In this document: piece by piece, positions 18,997 to 26,624 of the stretch
Position numbering within the stretch: position 1 is the first letter of the stretch
Layout of the letters: each line of letters starts with the position of its first letter
Source of the DNA: Cycloclasticus sp. 46_120_T64
GTDB taxonomy: Bacteria; Pseudomonadota; Gammaproteobacteria; Methylococcales; Cycloclasticaceae
Length of the DNA: 54,066 nt
NCBI GenBank assembly: GCA_002162695.1
Contig: MAAM01000015.1
Coordinates: 1-54,066 of the forward strand
Reading direction: 5' to 3'
The notes under the pieces: generated by a model
The model's input: the letters and a program-made list of their open reading frames with translations, nothing else
What the model was told of the DNA's origin: nothing
The model's database searches: none
Program-made: the position numbers and the translations under genes

Positions 18997-19908
18997 TTAG
19001 CTTTTCCGCGCAGAGAACATACCATAACAACCAATGCCATCGTGCAATACGTGGTATTGGCCAAAACAGGCGTTAAAATTGCCACTTTGCACCGAACTTC
19101 TCAGCTTAAACCAGCTCATTATTTTTTCCATCGGGTAGGTGAACAAGGCCGTGTAATAAAGTCGTTTTGATGATGGCTGAGTATTACGGGTGATATCTCG
19201 ATAATCTATATCGGCAAAACCAGCCTGATTCATATGAGTTTCAAATTCTTCAGGGGTCGTCATATTGGGCATGGCCCAGCCATTTAATACCTTCAGCACG
19301 TGCGCCCATTCAGTAGGCGTTAACTCTCGTTTACTCGCAAAACCATCGGCCATCGCAAAACCGCCACCTTTTTTTAATACCCGGTGAGCTTCATTAATAA
19401 AGTCTGATTTTTTAAGTGCGTAACAGACACTTTCTAACGCCCATACGTGGTCAAATGATTCATCCGCAAATGATGTATTGGTATAATCTTCGAGCTTAAA
19501 ATCTACCAAGTGATCTACACCGCGTTTTTTAGCATTTTTATTTGCCTGCACGATTTGGCTCTCGGAAATTGTAATACCGGTGACTTTCACCGCAAAATTC
19601 TCCGCCAACCAAATCGAGCTACCGCCAATACCACACCCCGCGTCGAGCACGTGATCGCCTGCTTTGAAATCAAACTGCGCGGCGAGCTGCTCATTCATCT
19701 CCAATAAAGAATCACTGTGCGACTTTGTTTTTTCCGACCAATAACCGTAATGAATCGCCAGGTTGATACTATTCAACCAAGACGTTCGATAGTCCCAATA
19801 ACTTTGATCATAATAATCCGCGATATCATTTCTTAAGTCATCACGACTTTGCGTGCGGTGGTCGATATCTTTTTCGATGAAGATTAAATTTTTCGAGCTC
19901 TTAGACAT
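18997..19908 (-). CDS. SAM-dependent class I methyltransferase
   Basis: Methyltransferase of 303 aa. The SAM motif VLDAGCGIGG (near residues 86-95), a following acidic strand end (KVTGITISE), post-motif WALESVCY and RVLKKGGGFAMADG place it with the sterol/tocopherol C-methyltransferase, cyclopropane-synthase-like group. The substrate cannot be read from sequence. It starts 6 bp after the yqaA stop, so it is the last gene of the copper-protein cluster. A role in lipid or quinone modification is possible but unsupported. Confidence 0.82.
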   Translation of the reverse strand: MSKSSKNLIFIEKDIDHRTQSRDDLRNDIADYYDQSYWDYRTSWLNSINLAIHYGYWSEKTKSHSDSLLEMNEQLAAQFDFKAGDHVLDAGCGIGGSSIWLAENFAVKVTGITISESQIVQANKNAKKRGVDHLVDFKLEDYTNTSFADESFDHVWALESVCYALKKSDFINEAHRVLKKGGGFAMADGFASKRELTPTEWAHVLKVLNGWAMPNMTTPEEFETHMNQAGFADIDYRDITRNTQPSSKRLYYTALFTYPMEKIMSWFKLRSSVQSGNFNACFGQYHVLHDGIGCYGMFSARKS

Positions 19909-19914
19909 ACTGAA

Positions 19915-20349
19915 TTAACTAATAATAAGTGAAATAACAAAATACCGAGCAAACTTGCCCAGAGTAATAAAAAACAACGATTTTATAATGGACAACCGGA
20001 GCCAACCCGCGGCCAAACACAACACATCACCAATCAGCGGCAACCAACTTAATAACAGGGCGATGCTACCGTAGCGCTGAATCAGCGCGTTAGCTTTTGC
20101 AAAGTTCTTCGAATTGGTGTTTTTAGGCGGATACTGACTAGATGCCAAGGTCCCTAGGTAAAACGATGTCAGCGCCCCCAGTGTATTACCCACGGTCGCC
20201 ACTACGACCAAATATAACGCTGACTGTTCCCCATTTAATAACAAATAAACGAGAACCGCTTCAGACCCACCTGGGGCCAGTGTCGATGAAATAAACGCGC
20301 TAATGAATAAGCCCGTCACCCCATAGTTTTCTACCAAGCTCTCAAACAC
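19915..20349 (-). CDS. yqaA: YqaA-family membrane protein (DedA/SNARE-associated type)
   Basis: Integral inner-membrane protein of 144 aa with about four hydrophobic segments. It has the YqaA hallmark near the N-terminus (APGGSEAVLVYLL), GNTLGALTSFYLG, and a re-entrant-like LLSWLPLIGDVLCLAAGWLR. The DedA superfamily is linked to lipid transport and membrane homeostasis; YqaA itself has no settled function. The start is GTG at 20349, matching the usual YqaA N-terminus length. It lies 14 bp after the cupredoxin gene and 6 bp before the methyltransferase gene. Confidence 0.85.
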   Translation of the reverse strand: MFESLVENYGVTGLFISAFISSTLAPGGSEAVLVYLLLNGEQSALYLVVVATVGNTLGALTSFYLGTLASSQYPPKNTNSKNFAKANALIQRYGSIALLLSWLPLIGDVLCLAAGWLRLSIIKSLFFITLGKFARYFVISLIIS

Positions 20350-20363
20350 CTAAATAACGTCGT

Positions 20364-20990
20364 TTATTTTTTATGCCAAATAAAGAAAAACAGGCTGCTT
20401 GAAAAGCCTAACACTAACAGCACAATCAACAACAGGATGTTTTGAAAACCGACATCAAATTCATAACTGTCTCTATTTAGCTGCCCCGATATGCCGGGAA
20501 TAGAGGGCAGATTACCGTCTCCACCACCGACCTTAACTTGGGCCTTCATGCCTTTCTCGGTATGCTGTGCAATATCACAATGCGCCAAATAGGTTTGTTC
20601 AGTATTCGGGGTAATGAAGGTGCCGCGAACCTCACCACGGCCATATAACTCCATATGGAACATCCCCTGAGGGTGCAGATAACTCGGTAAACCATGGATC
20701 ATAAATTGGTGACGAATATCATCTTCGTTGATAAACGTCACTTCAACACGCGTACACTTCGCAAAGCTAAACTCATGTTGGTTATAACCAAAAATAGTCC
20801 CTGGGTAGGGTTTGGCGTATTCCCGTCCAGCTTTAACAAGCAAGGTCTCTTCGTTCTCGATGCTTGCGCAACCTTGCGGCAATTGTGTTGAATTTTCATT
20901 CATCACCATGCCCCAGTCTCCCATACGCATTGCCGCCTGCGCATGGCTACAGCAAACGATCAGCAATAAGGCCATTAACAGAGGTTTCAT
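20364..20990 (-). CDS. Membrane-anchored cupredoxin
   Basis: Protein of 208 aa with a Sec signal peptide (ending ...SHAQA), one cupredoxin domain and a C-terminal transmembrane anchor (about 180-204) ending in a short basic tail. Type-1 copper ligands look present: His in DIRHQFMIHG, then Cys and His in AHCDIAQH with Met five residues on (TEKGM). The domain should face the periplasm. Its ATG overlaps the multicopper-oxidase stop as ATGA, so translation is coupled. Likely a copper carrier or one-electron shuttle for the oxidase or the monooxygenase; the partner is inferred. Confidence 0.82.
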   Translation of the reverse strand: MKPLLMALLLIVCCSHAQAAMRMGDWGMVMNENSTQLPQGCASIENEETLLVKAGREYAKPYPGTIFGYNQHEFSFAKCTRVEVTFINEDDIRHQFMIHGLPSYLHPQGMFHMELYGRGEVRGTFITPNTEQTYLAHCDIAQHTEKGMKAQVKVGGGDGNLPSIPGISGQLNRDSYEFDVGFQNILLLIVLLVLGFSSSLFFFIWHKK

Positions 20991-22696
20991 AAGGACTGCC
21001 TATCTTTTAACTTAACCGCAATATCATGCAAGAAACTGTACAGCGCATTAAACAATAAAAACAGCACACCCATTAACATTCCCAGCACAATAATCAATAA
21101 AACATCACTAAAGGATTTAATCGTCTTACCCCCCACATCATCAAAGAATCCAAACGCATCACTCGCCGCCCAAGTCGGTAACTCACCTTTATAATACTCG
21201 GGACTAAAGTAAGGGCGAATGTCGACACCTTCGCCGCTTGGCATGGCATGCTTATTCAAGTACTTTCGATAGATAATCTGCGACACGTTGCCACCCGGAG
21301 CAATGCCATTATTCGTAATAGCCCGTTCCGCGTGATCGTGTAATAACCAGATGCCCTCGCCGTAACTGTGTAAACCGTCGTCTTTGGTATACAAGTCTAA
21401 ATCGATCCGTTGAGCGGGGGAAACGCTATAAACATCACGGGTCACCTGCGCGACGGGATTCACATCAACCCCATCATTCGCCGTGATCGTCGCTTTATGG
21501 CCGTGTGAGTGTAGCGCTAACACTTCCGCAGTACCATTTAGCACACGCATTTTAATGTGTTGATTGGCCTCTACCGACACCAAGGACTCACGTAAGGTAT
21601 AAGGAAAAGAGCGGCCATTCAACAGAAAGTAATCATCTGTGCCATCGGTAATATCGTATACACGGTTCATCTTTTTCGCTAATTGACGAGGGTCATTCGA
21701 TGTTTGGATGAGGTTATTAAGTGCCGTATCTATCGCTTGATAGTGCATATCATATTCTTGTTCAAACGACTCCTGCACAGCGACCGATGGTTGCCGAACC
21801 TTACCGGCACCAACATTAAACGTTTGCACCCAATTATTGGGTTTATTTTCTTCGACAATAAACAAACCTTGTAAGCCCATCATAAAGTGCACCTGCACTT
21901 GAACGTGACAGTGATACATCATGGTACCAGCATGGCGCGGCTTAATTTTATACACGTGCTGCTCACCCGGCATGGTCATTTTTTCACTGGTTTGCGGCAC
22001 CCCGTCGTTATTTGAATAACTATGGTCCACCCCGTGCAAATGTATGGTATGCGGGAAATAATGGGTGTTTTCCAAGATCAGGGTAACATTGTCTCCGGCT
22101 TCAACCCGTATCGGTGCCGATGGTAAGCGTAACAAGTGGTTCGCCTTCATCTCCTCACGATTAACCGTCGACATTCCTCGACTTTTAGGCGCAAACACCC
22201 AAGCCCCCGGCTGAATACCCGGCGCTATATCAAAACTTGGTATGAACCCCTCGTCATCTGGAGAACGGCCGTTGAGTTCAGCCACTTCAACTCGAATAAC
22301 AATATCATCGGGATCGCCGTCGCCGTCGATATCATTTGTCTTAATAACCGCGTCATCGGCTAACTGAGTTCGCATCAACACCGGCATGATGACGTTATTG
22401 GTTCCCAATACAAACGCCGCCACCTCATAAGGGTTATCAGGATTACAGGCATCTGAAGGCTGAATATTAACCCCACCAATATTGTATGCCTTACGCCACT
22501 CGGGGTACTGCTCATCACAAATCGTCACCTCCGCCACCTCTGGCTTCGGTTTTGACTGCGGGGGTGCCTGATAACCCGGCATGCCGATATAATCAAAAAA
22601 TCGCGGATACAATAAAAATGGGTCATAAAGAATAAGCGCAATAACACTGAGTATTATTGCGCTTAGTGACAAGCTAAATACGGAGTACTTCTTCAT
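20987..22696 (-). CDS. Two-domain multicopper oxidase anchored at both ends
   Basis: Protein of 569 aa. There is a TM at about 7-27, a long periplasmic part, and a second TM at about 527-552. Copper motifs: HTIHLHG (near 212-218), MYHCHVQVQVH with following MM (near 259-271), ALHSHGH (near 395) and LLHDHAE (near 452). This gives a type-1 site in domain 1 plus His pairs in both domains for a trinuclear site, the pattern of type C two-domain oxidases such as the Nitrosomonas europaea blue copper oxidase. A loop near 120-130 (DIDGDGDPDD) looks calcium-binding. It is not a NirK: the NirK His motif is absent. Substrate unknown; Cu(I) oxidation or electron exchange is a guess from context. Confidence 0.85.
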   Translation of the reverse strand: MKKYSVFSLSLSAIILSVIALILYDPFLLYPRFFDYIGMPGYQAPPQSKPKPEVAEVTICDEQYPEWRKAYNIGGVNIQPSDACNPDNPYEVAAFVLGTNNVIMPVLMRTQLADDAVIKTNDIDGDGDPDDIVIRVEVAELNGRSPDDEGFIPSFDIAPGIQPGAWVFAPKSRGMSTVNREEMKANHLLRLPSAPIRVEAGDNVTLILENTHYFPHTIHLHGVDHSYSNNDGVPQTSEKMTMPGEQHVYKIKPRHAGTMMYHCHVQVQVHFMMGLQGLFIVEENKPNNWVQTFNVGAGKVRQPSVAVQESFEQEYDMHYQAIDTALNNLIQTSNDPRQLAKKMNRVYDITDGTDDYFLLNGRSFPYTLRESLVSVEANQHIKMRVLNGTAEVLALHSHGHKATITANDGVDVNPVAQVTRDVYSVSPAQRIDLDLYTKDDGLHSYGEGIWLLHDHAERAITNNGIAPGGNVSQIIYRKYLNKHAMPSGEGVDIRPYFSPEYYKGELPTWAASDAFGFFDDVGGKTIKSFSDVLLIIVLGMLMGVLFLLFNALYSFLHDIAVKLKDRQSL

Positions 22697-22710
22697 TTTC
22701 TTATGATTAA

Positions 22711-23310
22711 CTAGTCGTCAGTCTCTTTTTCGTTCGGCACAGCGGATTTTTTACGCGAAAACCAAACCATGATGAGAATGATAATAATAAAAGCGACAAT
22801 CGGTATCTTCAATACTTCCGGAATACCCGCTGGTGGCAAACCCACCGAGAATGGGAAACGAGAAATAAACTTTTCATTTTCACCTTCAACAATCACATAA
22901 CCGATGAAATGACCTTCTTCTTTAAAATCTTGGCTAATCGTCATCGAACCAGTTGGGTAGTGCTTTGCAGGGATTTCAAAAAATGGCTTTTGCGCTAACT
23001 CGGCCTCATTAATGACGCCGTCATCAGCATTTCCTTGAGCCGCACTATCAGTTTTAAGAACCCTAAAGTTGACCGTCATATCTCGCAACTTATTATCAAT
23101 AAAATCTAACACGATAATCGACTTACCAACCCCCGGCATATCATCACAAAACTGCTTAGAGACGTTATTCTCTGGCTGATAACCAGAAAAATTCATCATA
23201 TAGGGGCCAACACTGAGCTTACATTGGTTACCATCATTAGCTACCCCACCGTGTCCCCACGACAGCGTACTCATAAAAGCGAGTATTAGCACATAAAAAA
23301 CCTTATACAT
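22711..23310 (-). CDS. PmoD/AmoD-like periplasmic protein with C-terminal anchor
   Basis: Protein of 199 aa with a signal peptide ending near SWGHG, a periplasmic domain and one C-terminal TM (about 166-186) followed by a charged tail. Possible copper ligands sit early: N-terminal His, Cys in NQCKLS, adjacent Met-Met, then Cys and Met in FCDDM. Architecture and position just after pmoCAB match PmoD/AmoD proteins, which bind copper and support the monooxygenase in methanotrophs. Sequence identity to them cannot be judged here, so the name is by analogy. It opens the second transcription unit, behind its own promoter, 14 bp before the multicopper oxidase. Confidence 0.6.
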   Translation of the reverse strand: MYKVFYVLILAFMSTLSWGHGGVANDGNQCKLSVGPYMMNFSGYQPENNVSKQFCDDMPGVGKSIIVLDFIDNKLRDMTVNFRVLKTDSAAQGNADDGVINEAELAQKPFFEIPAKHYPTGSMTISQDFKEEGHFIGYVIVEGENEKFISRFPFSVGLPPAGIPEVLKIPIVAFIIIILIMVWFSRKKSAVPNEKETDD

Positions 23311-23325
23311 TCTCCATCTCCATTT

Positions 23326-23355
23326 TATATATTGTTATTAAGTATATATTGTAAA
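23326..23355 (-). promoter_or_regulatory. Likely promoter of the pmoD-like/MCO cluster
   Basis: On the minus strand TTTACA (23350-23355), an 18-nt spacer and TATATA (23326-23331), then a GGAGATGGAGA ribosome binding region before ATG 23310. It lies just after the pmoB terminator, which argues for a separate start of transcription. Confidence 0.5.
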
Positions 23356-23379
23356 ACATTTGATTAGCGGCAAATAACT

Positions 23380-23408
23380 AAAAAAGCCCCGCTTAACAGG
23401 GCTTTTTT
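23380..23408. terminator. Strong terminator between pmoB and the copper-protein cluster
   Basis: AAAAAAGCCC (23380-23389) pairs with GGGCTTTTTT (23399-23408) across a 9-nt loop. It has a T run in either direction. On the minus strand it ends pmoCAB. Confidence 0.85.
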
Positions 23409-23425
23409 ACCCACATCAGCTAACC

Positions 23426-24661
23426 TTATATAAATACCGGCACTAAAGGCCCTCCAATCGCCACAATAGAACGTTTATTCTCGTTATCAAAGAAGAAAAG
23501 CAAACCGCCAAAACGGCTATCGGGATCATAAACAACCTTAGCCAAGCGGTGCGTCTCCCATGCCGCATCGGTGCAAGTGACTTTGAGTAGCTTTGTTTCA
23601 CCGGGGTACACGATGCCACCCTCATACTTCAGGCCATTCGTCGCAACGGGGTCGTGGCTATCGGCTGGCTCAGCCGTCGACACATCGGGGTTCATCCAGC
23701 GAATATTAGCCGAGGTAAATTCGCCTAAACGAATCGGTGAGTTGGTATTATTTGTGACATTAACTGAAAACTCTAACGCACGCCCGGACACTCGATACCT
23801 CGCATCAACCACCTCCGCACGAACCCCCAGGGTTGTATCGGGCAATGGCGGAATATTAGTTCGGCCACTTTGCAAGGGGATCGTGATGGGGTATTTAGCT
23901 TGCGTATCATAATAACTCCAAGTCACCACCACCACCGTGCCGATCAATAGCACTAAACCGATCGTACGTTGCGTAGAAGTTATCATGTCATCGGCATTCT
24001 CCCCTAGTAGCTTCACCTTTTTATAGCGTGGAATAAGAATAGGCCCTTGGAAAAGCCAGTATAACAACCAAGCAGCTGCCACAACGCCCCAAAACACGTG
24101 CCACCTAATTGAGTTTTGCAAACCATATGTTTCTAAATCAATGGTTTCACCAGTCAGGGTAGTGACCTCATTGGAAAAATCAGCCATATCGCCAGTCACT
24201 TCAACCCAGCGACCTGGGCCAATTAACGGCCCCGCTTTTTTTACATTCATCAAGGCATGCATATGGATTCGAGCCGCTCTACGCGCTTTTAACACCACTT
24301 TAAATTCATAAGTAGAACCAATATCAAAACGGGTAGAATTAACCCCACTCACCCCATTGATATATGAGGCTTTTCTGACAAAGACAGGACCCGGGATACC
24401 TATATTTAAAAAAGCGACCTCCGGTTTTGCAATATTCGCTGGCCAATCATAAAACCAATAAAACTTTCCGGTCATCACCAATTCATCATTCACCATCAGC
24501 TTAGTGGTCGATACCTCAACGTCATACCATAGAAGGGTACGCATTCTCAAATAAGCCGCTTGAGATTTTTCACCATGAGCCATCACCGGAGCCGCATAGA
24601 CTGCAACGACGATGCTTATCGCGGCGACCAAGATGGCGATTGTTTTTTTTAAATTCAACAT
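23426..24661 (-). CDS. pmoB: Copper membrane monooxygenase subunit B
   Basis: Subunit B of 411 aa, the size of methanotroph PmoB. The start is ATG 24661 with GAGG six bases upstream (an ATG four codons earlier is less likely). The signal peptide leaves a mature N-terminus at His29 (HGEKSQ), the first CuB ligand. His133 and His135 in the IHMH motif complete CuB. Two periplasmic cupredoxin domains flank two TM helices (about 180-200 and 230-250). The C-terminal block YDPDSRFGGLLFFF is typical. Leu44 and Tyr68 replace the bis-His pair known from Methylococcus capsulatus (His48, His72). Last gene of pmoCAB; a strong terminator follows. Confidence 0.93.
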   Translation of the reverse strand: MLNLKKTIAILVAAISIVVAVYAAPVMAHGEKSQAAYLRMRTLLWYDVEVSTTKLMVNDELVMTGKFYWFYDWPANIAKPEVAFLNIGIPGPVFVRKASYINGVSGVNSTRFDIGSTYEFKVVLKARRAARIHMHALMNVKKAGPLIGPGRWVEVTGDMADFSNEVTTLTGETIDLETYGLQNSIRWHVFWGVVAAAWLLYWLFQGPILIPRYKKVKLLGENADDMITSTQRTIGLVLLIGTVVVVTWSYYDTQAKYPITIPLQSGRTNIPPLPDTTLGVRAEVVDARYRVSGRALEFSVNVTNNTNSPIRLGEFTSANIRWMNPDVSTAEPADSHDPVATNGLKYEGGIVYPGETKLLKVTCTDAAWETHRLAKVVYDPDSRFGGLLFFFDNENKRSIVAIGGPLVPVFI

Positions 24662-24743
24662 ATCATCCCTCATTTATTATTGCTGCAAAGCGATTAATCC
24701 ACCCTAAACGATGGCTGACTAAGCTCCCGTATGTGCCACAAAT

Positions 24744-25487
24744 TTACAGCTTTTTCACCCATATTGTTTTTGCAAGCGCCTTGCCGATACCGACCCAAAT
24801 AAAATAAGCAAATACCGAAATAAATCCTGCAAAGAATGCCGAAACAGGCACCACACTTTCCCCGAAGGTTCGTAAAGTCCCCTCTTCAATAATGCGAATA
24901 TATTCAGGAGTTCCCGTTCTGACATAGCTGTATCCCATCAAGTCAGCTATCGACATCATATTACCGTTGTACTCCACTGGCACGTGATACGGCGCAATAA
25001 TCGCCCAATTTGCCGGGTAAAAAATAAGCCCCCAAATCATTGATCCTATAACCCCCGTCACCAAAAAACTGCGACTGATCAGCAGGACTGAGTCCAGCAC
25101 CAGCGCCATCGGAATAATTTCAGCGGGCACCACCATATTCAACGGGTAATAAGCCCAGCCAACAAAATTAACCACTCGACTCACCCACTCGCCGGCTAGT
25201 AAACCTGCACAACAAAGCGTGGCCCCAAACGGCAGCCTAAAATGTTGCCAGAATAAATAATGTAATGCCGCCGGAAAGAAAATCAGCGTAATAGGGGTAA
25301 TGGTCACCCACCAACGCCGGTCTTTCCAGTCGATCCAAAAATCCCAATCCCCAGCCGTTAACATGAAGTGAATATGGAAGGCCCCAATAATAACCAACAC
25401 AACAATTGGGATAACGATCCAATCAAATGCCTTATAGACTCGATGCTGTTGTTCAGCTGTAGTAATAGCAGACCGTACGACCCCCAT
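24744..25487 (-). CDS. pmoA: Copper membrane monooxygenase subunit A
   Basis: Integral membrane subunit of 247 aa, the same length as PmoA of Methylococcus and shorter than AmoA of ammonia oxidisers (about 275). Family landmarks: GDWDFW and DWKDRRWW (near residues 45-60), FPAALHY, GEWVSRVVNF, GLIFYPANW, HVPVEYNG, YVRTGTPEYIR and TLRTFGE. About seven hydrophobic helices. Start ATG has AGGAG seven bases upstream. An 82-bp gap separates it from pmoB and a 160-bp gap from pmoC. The complex hydroxylates a small substrate with O2 in the membrane; which one is not shown. The name pmoA is by family; hmoA or similar would suit if the substrate is a larger hydrocarbon. Confidence 0.95.
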   Translation of the reverse strand: MGVVRSAITTAEQQHRVYKAFDWIVIPIVVLVIIGAFHIHFMLTAGDWDFWIDWKDRRWWVTITPITLIFFPAALHYLFWQHFRLPFGATLCCAGLLAGEWVSRVVNFVGWAYYPLNMVVPAEIIPMALVLDSVLLISRSFLVTGVIGSMIWGLIFYPANWAIIAPYHVPVEYNGNMMSIADLMGYSYVRTGTPEYIRIIEEGTLRTFGESVVPVSAFFAGFISVFAYFIWVGIGKALAKTIWVKKL

Positions 25488-25647
25488 AACAAACTCCTAG
25501 TTATTTTGCATAAACTATTTCTTTTTTCGCCCCCGACTAATCACTAGCTACTCGCTCAGCGGCCTATACAATTCGGGGCATAACATATCGCTAAGTAAAC
25601 GGAGGCGGCCAAATGGCTTGAAGTACGCCCCCTTTTTTACTCCTTCA

Positions 25648-26418
25648 TTAATCATTCATATCCTCAGTAAGTTCCTCCTCTAACTGAGTCAACTGAACCA
25701 TTCTGGGAATTATTTGTAAAAACAAACCGCCCAGTGCTAACGCCGTCCAGCCTAAAACCACAAAGCCCCAGTGTATCGGCGCCGCAAATAGTTCTTCCAT
25801 AAACCAAAAGGTGTGCCCCCATTCGTTTAAACCGACATTAGGTAGAATCATAAACGGACCCAGTACCGCTATTACAAAAGGGATCGAAAGACGTTTTGCG
25901 AATTGCGGTAAGCGCGTTCTGGCATAGAGGAAGGAACCCACTCCTGCTAGGATATAACAAGGCATCACCCCATAGAACAACACGATATGACTCGGCGTAA
26001 AATCAGTATCGCGCACAGTAACTTGGTGCCACGAAGCATCTTGTTCCGCAAAGAAACTAGCTGCCCAATACACTATCCATACATAAGCAAACAACCAAGC
26101 TATCAGCGTAAAGTGACGTTGCAGCTCTTCTTGCGGTGTTATATTAAACACATCCTTATCGCGTGTCTTAATCAGATACCCCCAAACCACCGCCGCCGCG
26201 GTAAATTCCAAAATCCATTGTGTATACAGTAAGTTCATCCAATACACATCGAACTCGGCTTCAAACGAATCCAGCCCCTTCTCCCAAGCAAACACTTGCT
26301 GGTAAACACGCCAAGCGACCATTGTCGCCAACACCACGAAAAATATAATGGCAATTCTCTTCGCGCCAACCAAGCCTTTAGAAACATCTACATCAGTAAT
26401 CTCTGTAGGTTCACCCAT
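25648..26418 (-). CDS. pmoC: Copper membrane monooxygenase subunit C
   Basis: Membrane subunit of 256 aa. The start is ATG 26418 with GGAGGG six bases upstream; an ATG 20 codons earlier encodes an unlikely extension. The CuC ligands Asp127, His131 and His144 (QDASWHQ ... TPSHI) and the CuD ligands Asn198, His202 and His216 (NEWGH ... APIHW) all match the pattern in Methylococcus PmoC with identical spacing, so the subunit should be metal-competent. Six or so TM helices. First gene of pmoCAB, diverging from mltF. The 160-bp gap before pmoA is a common feature of such operons. Confidence 0.95.
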   Translation of the reverse strand: MGEPTEITDVDVSKGLVGAKRIAIIFFVVLATMVAWRVYQQVFAWEKGLDSFEAEFDVYWMNLLYTQWILEFTAAAVVWGYLIKTRDKDVFNITPQEELQRHFTLIAWLFAYVWIVYWAASFFAEQDASWHQVTVRDTDFTPSHIVLFYGVMPCYILAGVGSFLYARTRLPQFAKRLSIPFVIAVLGPFMILPNVGLNEWGHTFWFMEELFAAPIHWGFVVLGWTALALGGLFLQIIPRMVQLTQLEEELTEDMND

Positions 26419-26624
26419 AACACGCCCTCCATTAATTAGCTTTTCACAAGTCCATTGAACGCACCCCCATACCAACAACTAAAGCTCCTGCCTATTAGTC
26501 AGCCGAGGGGCTTGATAGTTCACTCTTCCCCCACATCTAAAGGATGAATTTTTTCAGCCCCTATAATGATCAGCCAAAACAGATAATCTAAGTTAAATAT
26601 CAAAACTCAGCTAATCTATAATCC
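26419..26624. promoter_or_regulatory. Divergent regulatory gap between pmoC and mltF
   Basis: 206 bp that must carry promoters for pmoC (minus) and mltF (plus). I see no box pair good enough to name. The pmoC ribosome binding site is at 26425-26430. No regulator gene adjoins the monooxygenase. Confidence 0.4.

Noticed and set aside
20987-22696. Copper nitrite reductase (NirK)
   Set aside because: The His and Cys motifs fit two-domain multicopper oxidases. The trinuclear-site His pairs (HLHG, HCH, HSHGH, HDH) are present, and the protein has two TM helices, unlike NirK.
25488-25647. Attenuator or terminator in the pmoC-pmoA gap
   Set aside because: Such gaps in related operons can carry hairpins, but here I see only short imperfect pairings and no hairpin with a T run.
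23426-26418. Ammonia monooxygenase operon
   Set aside because: PmoA is 247 aa like methanotroph PmoA, and no hydroxylamine-oxidation genes are near. Not excluded, only less likely.
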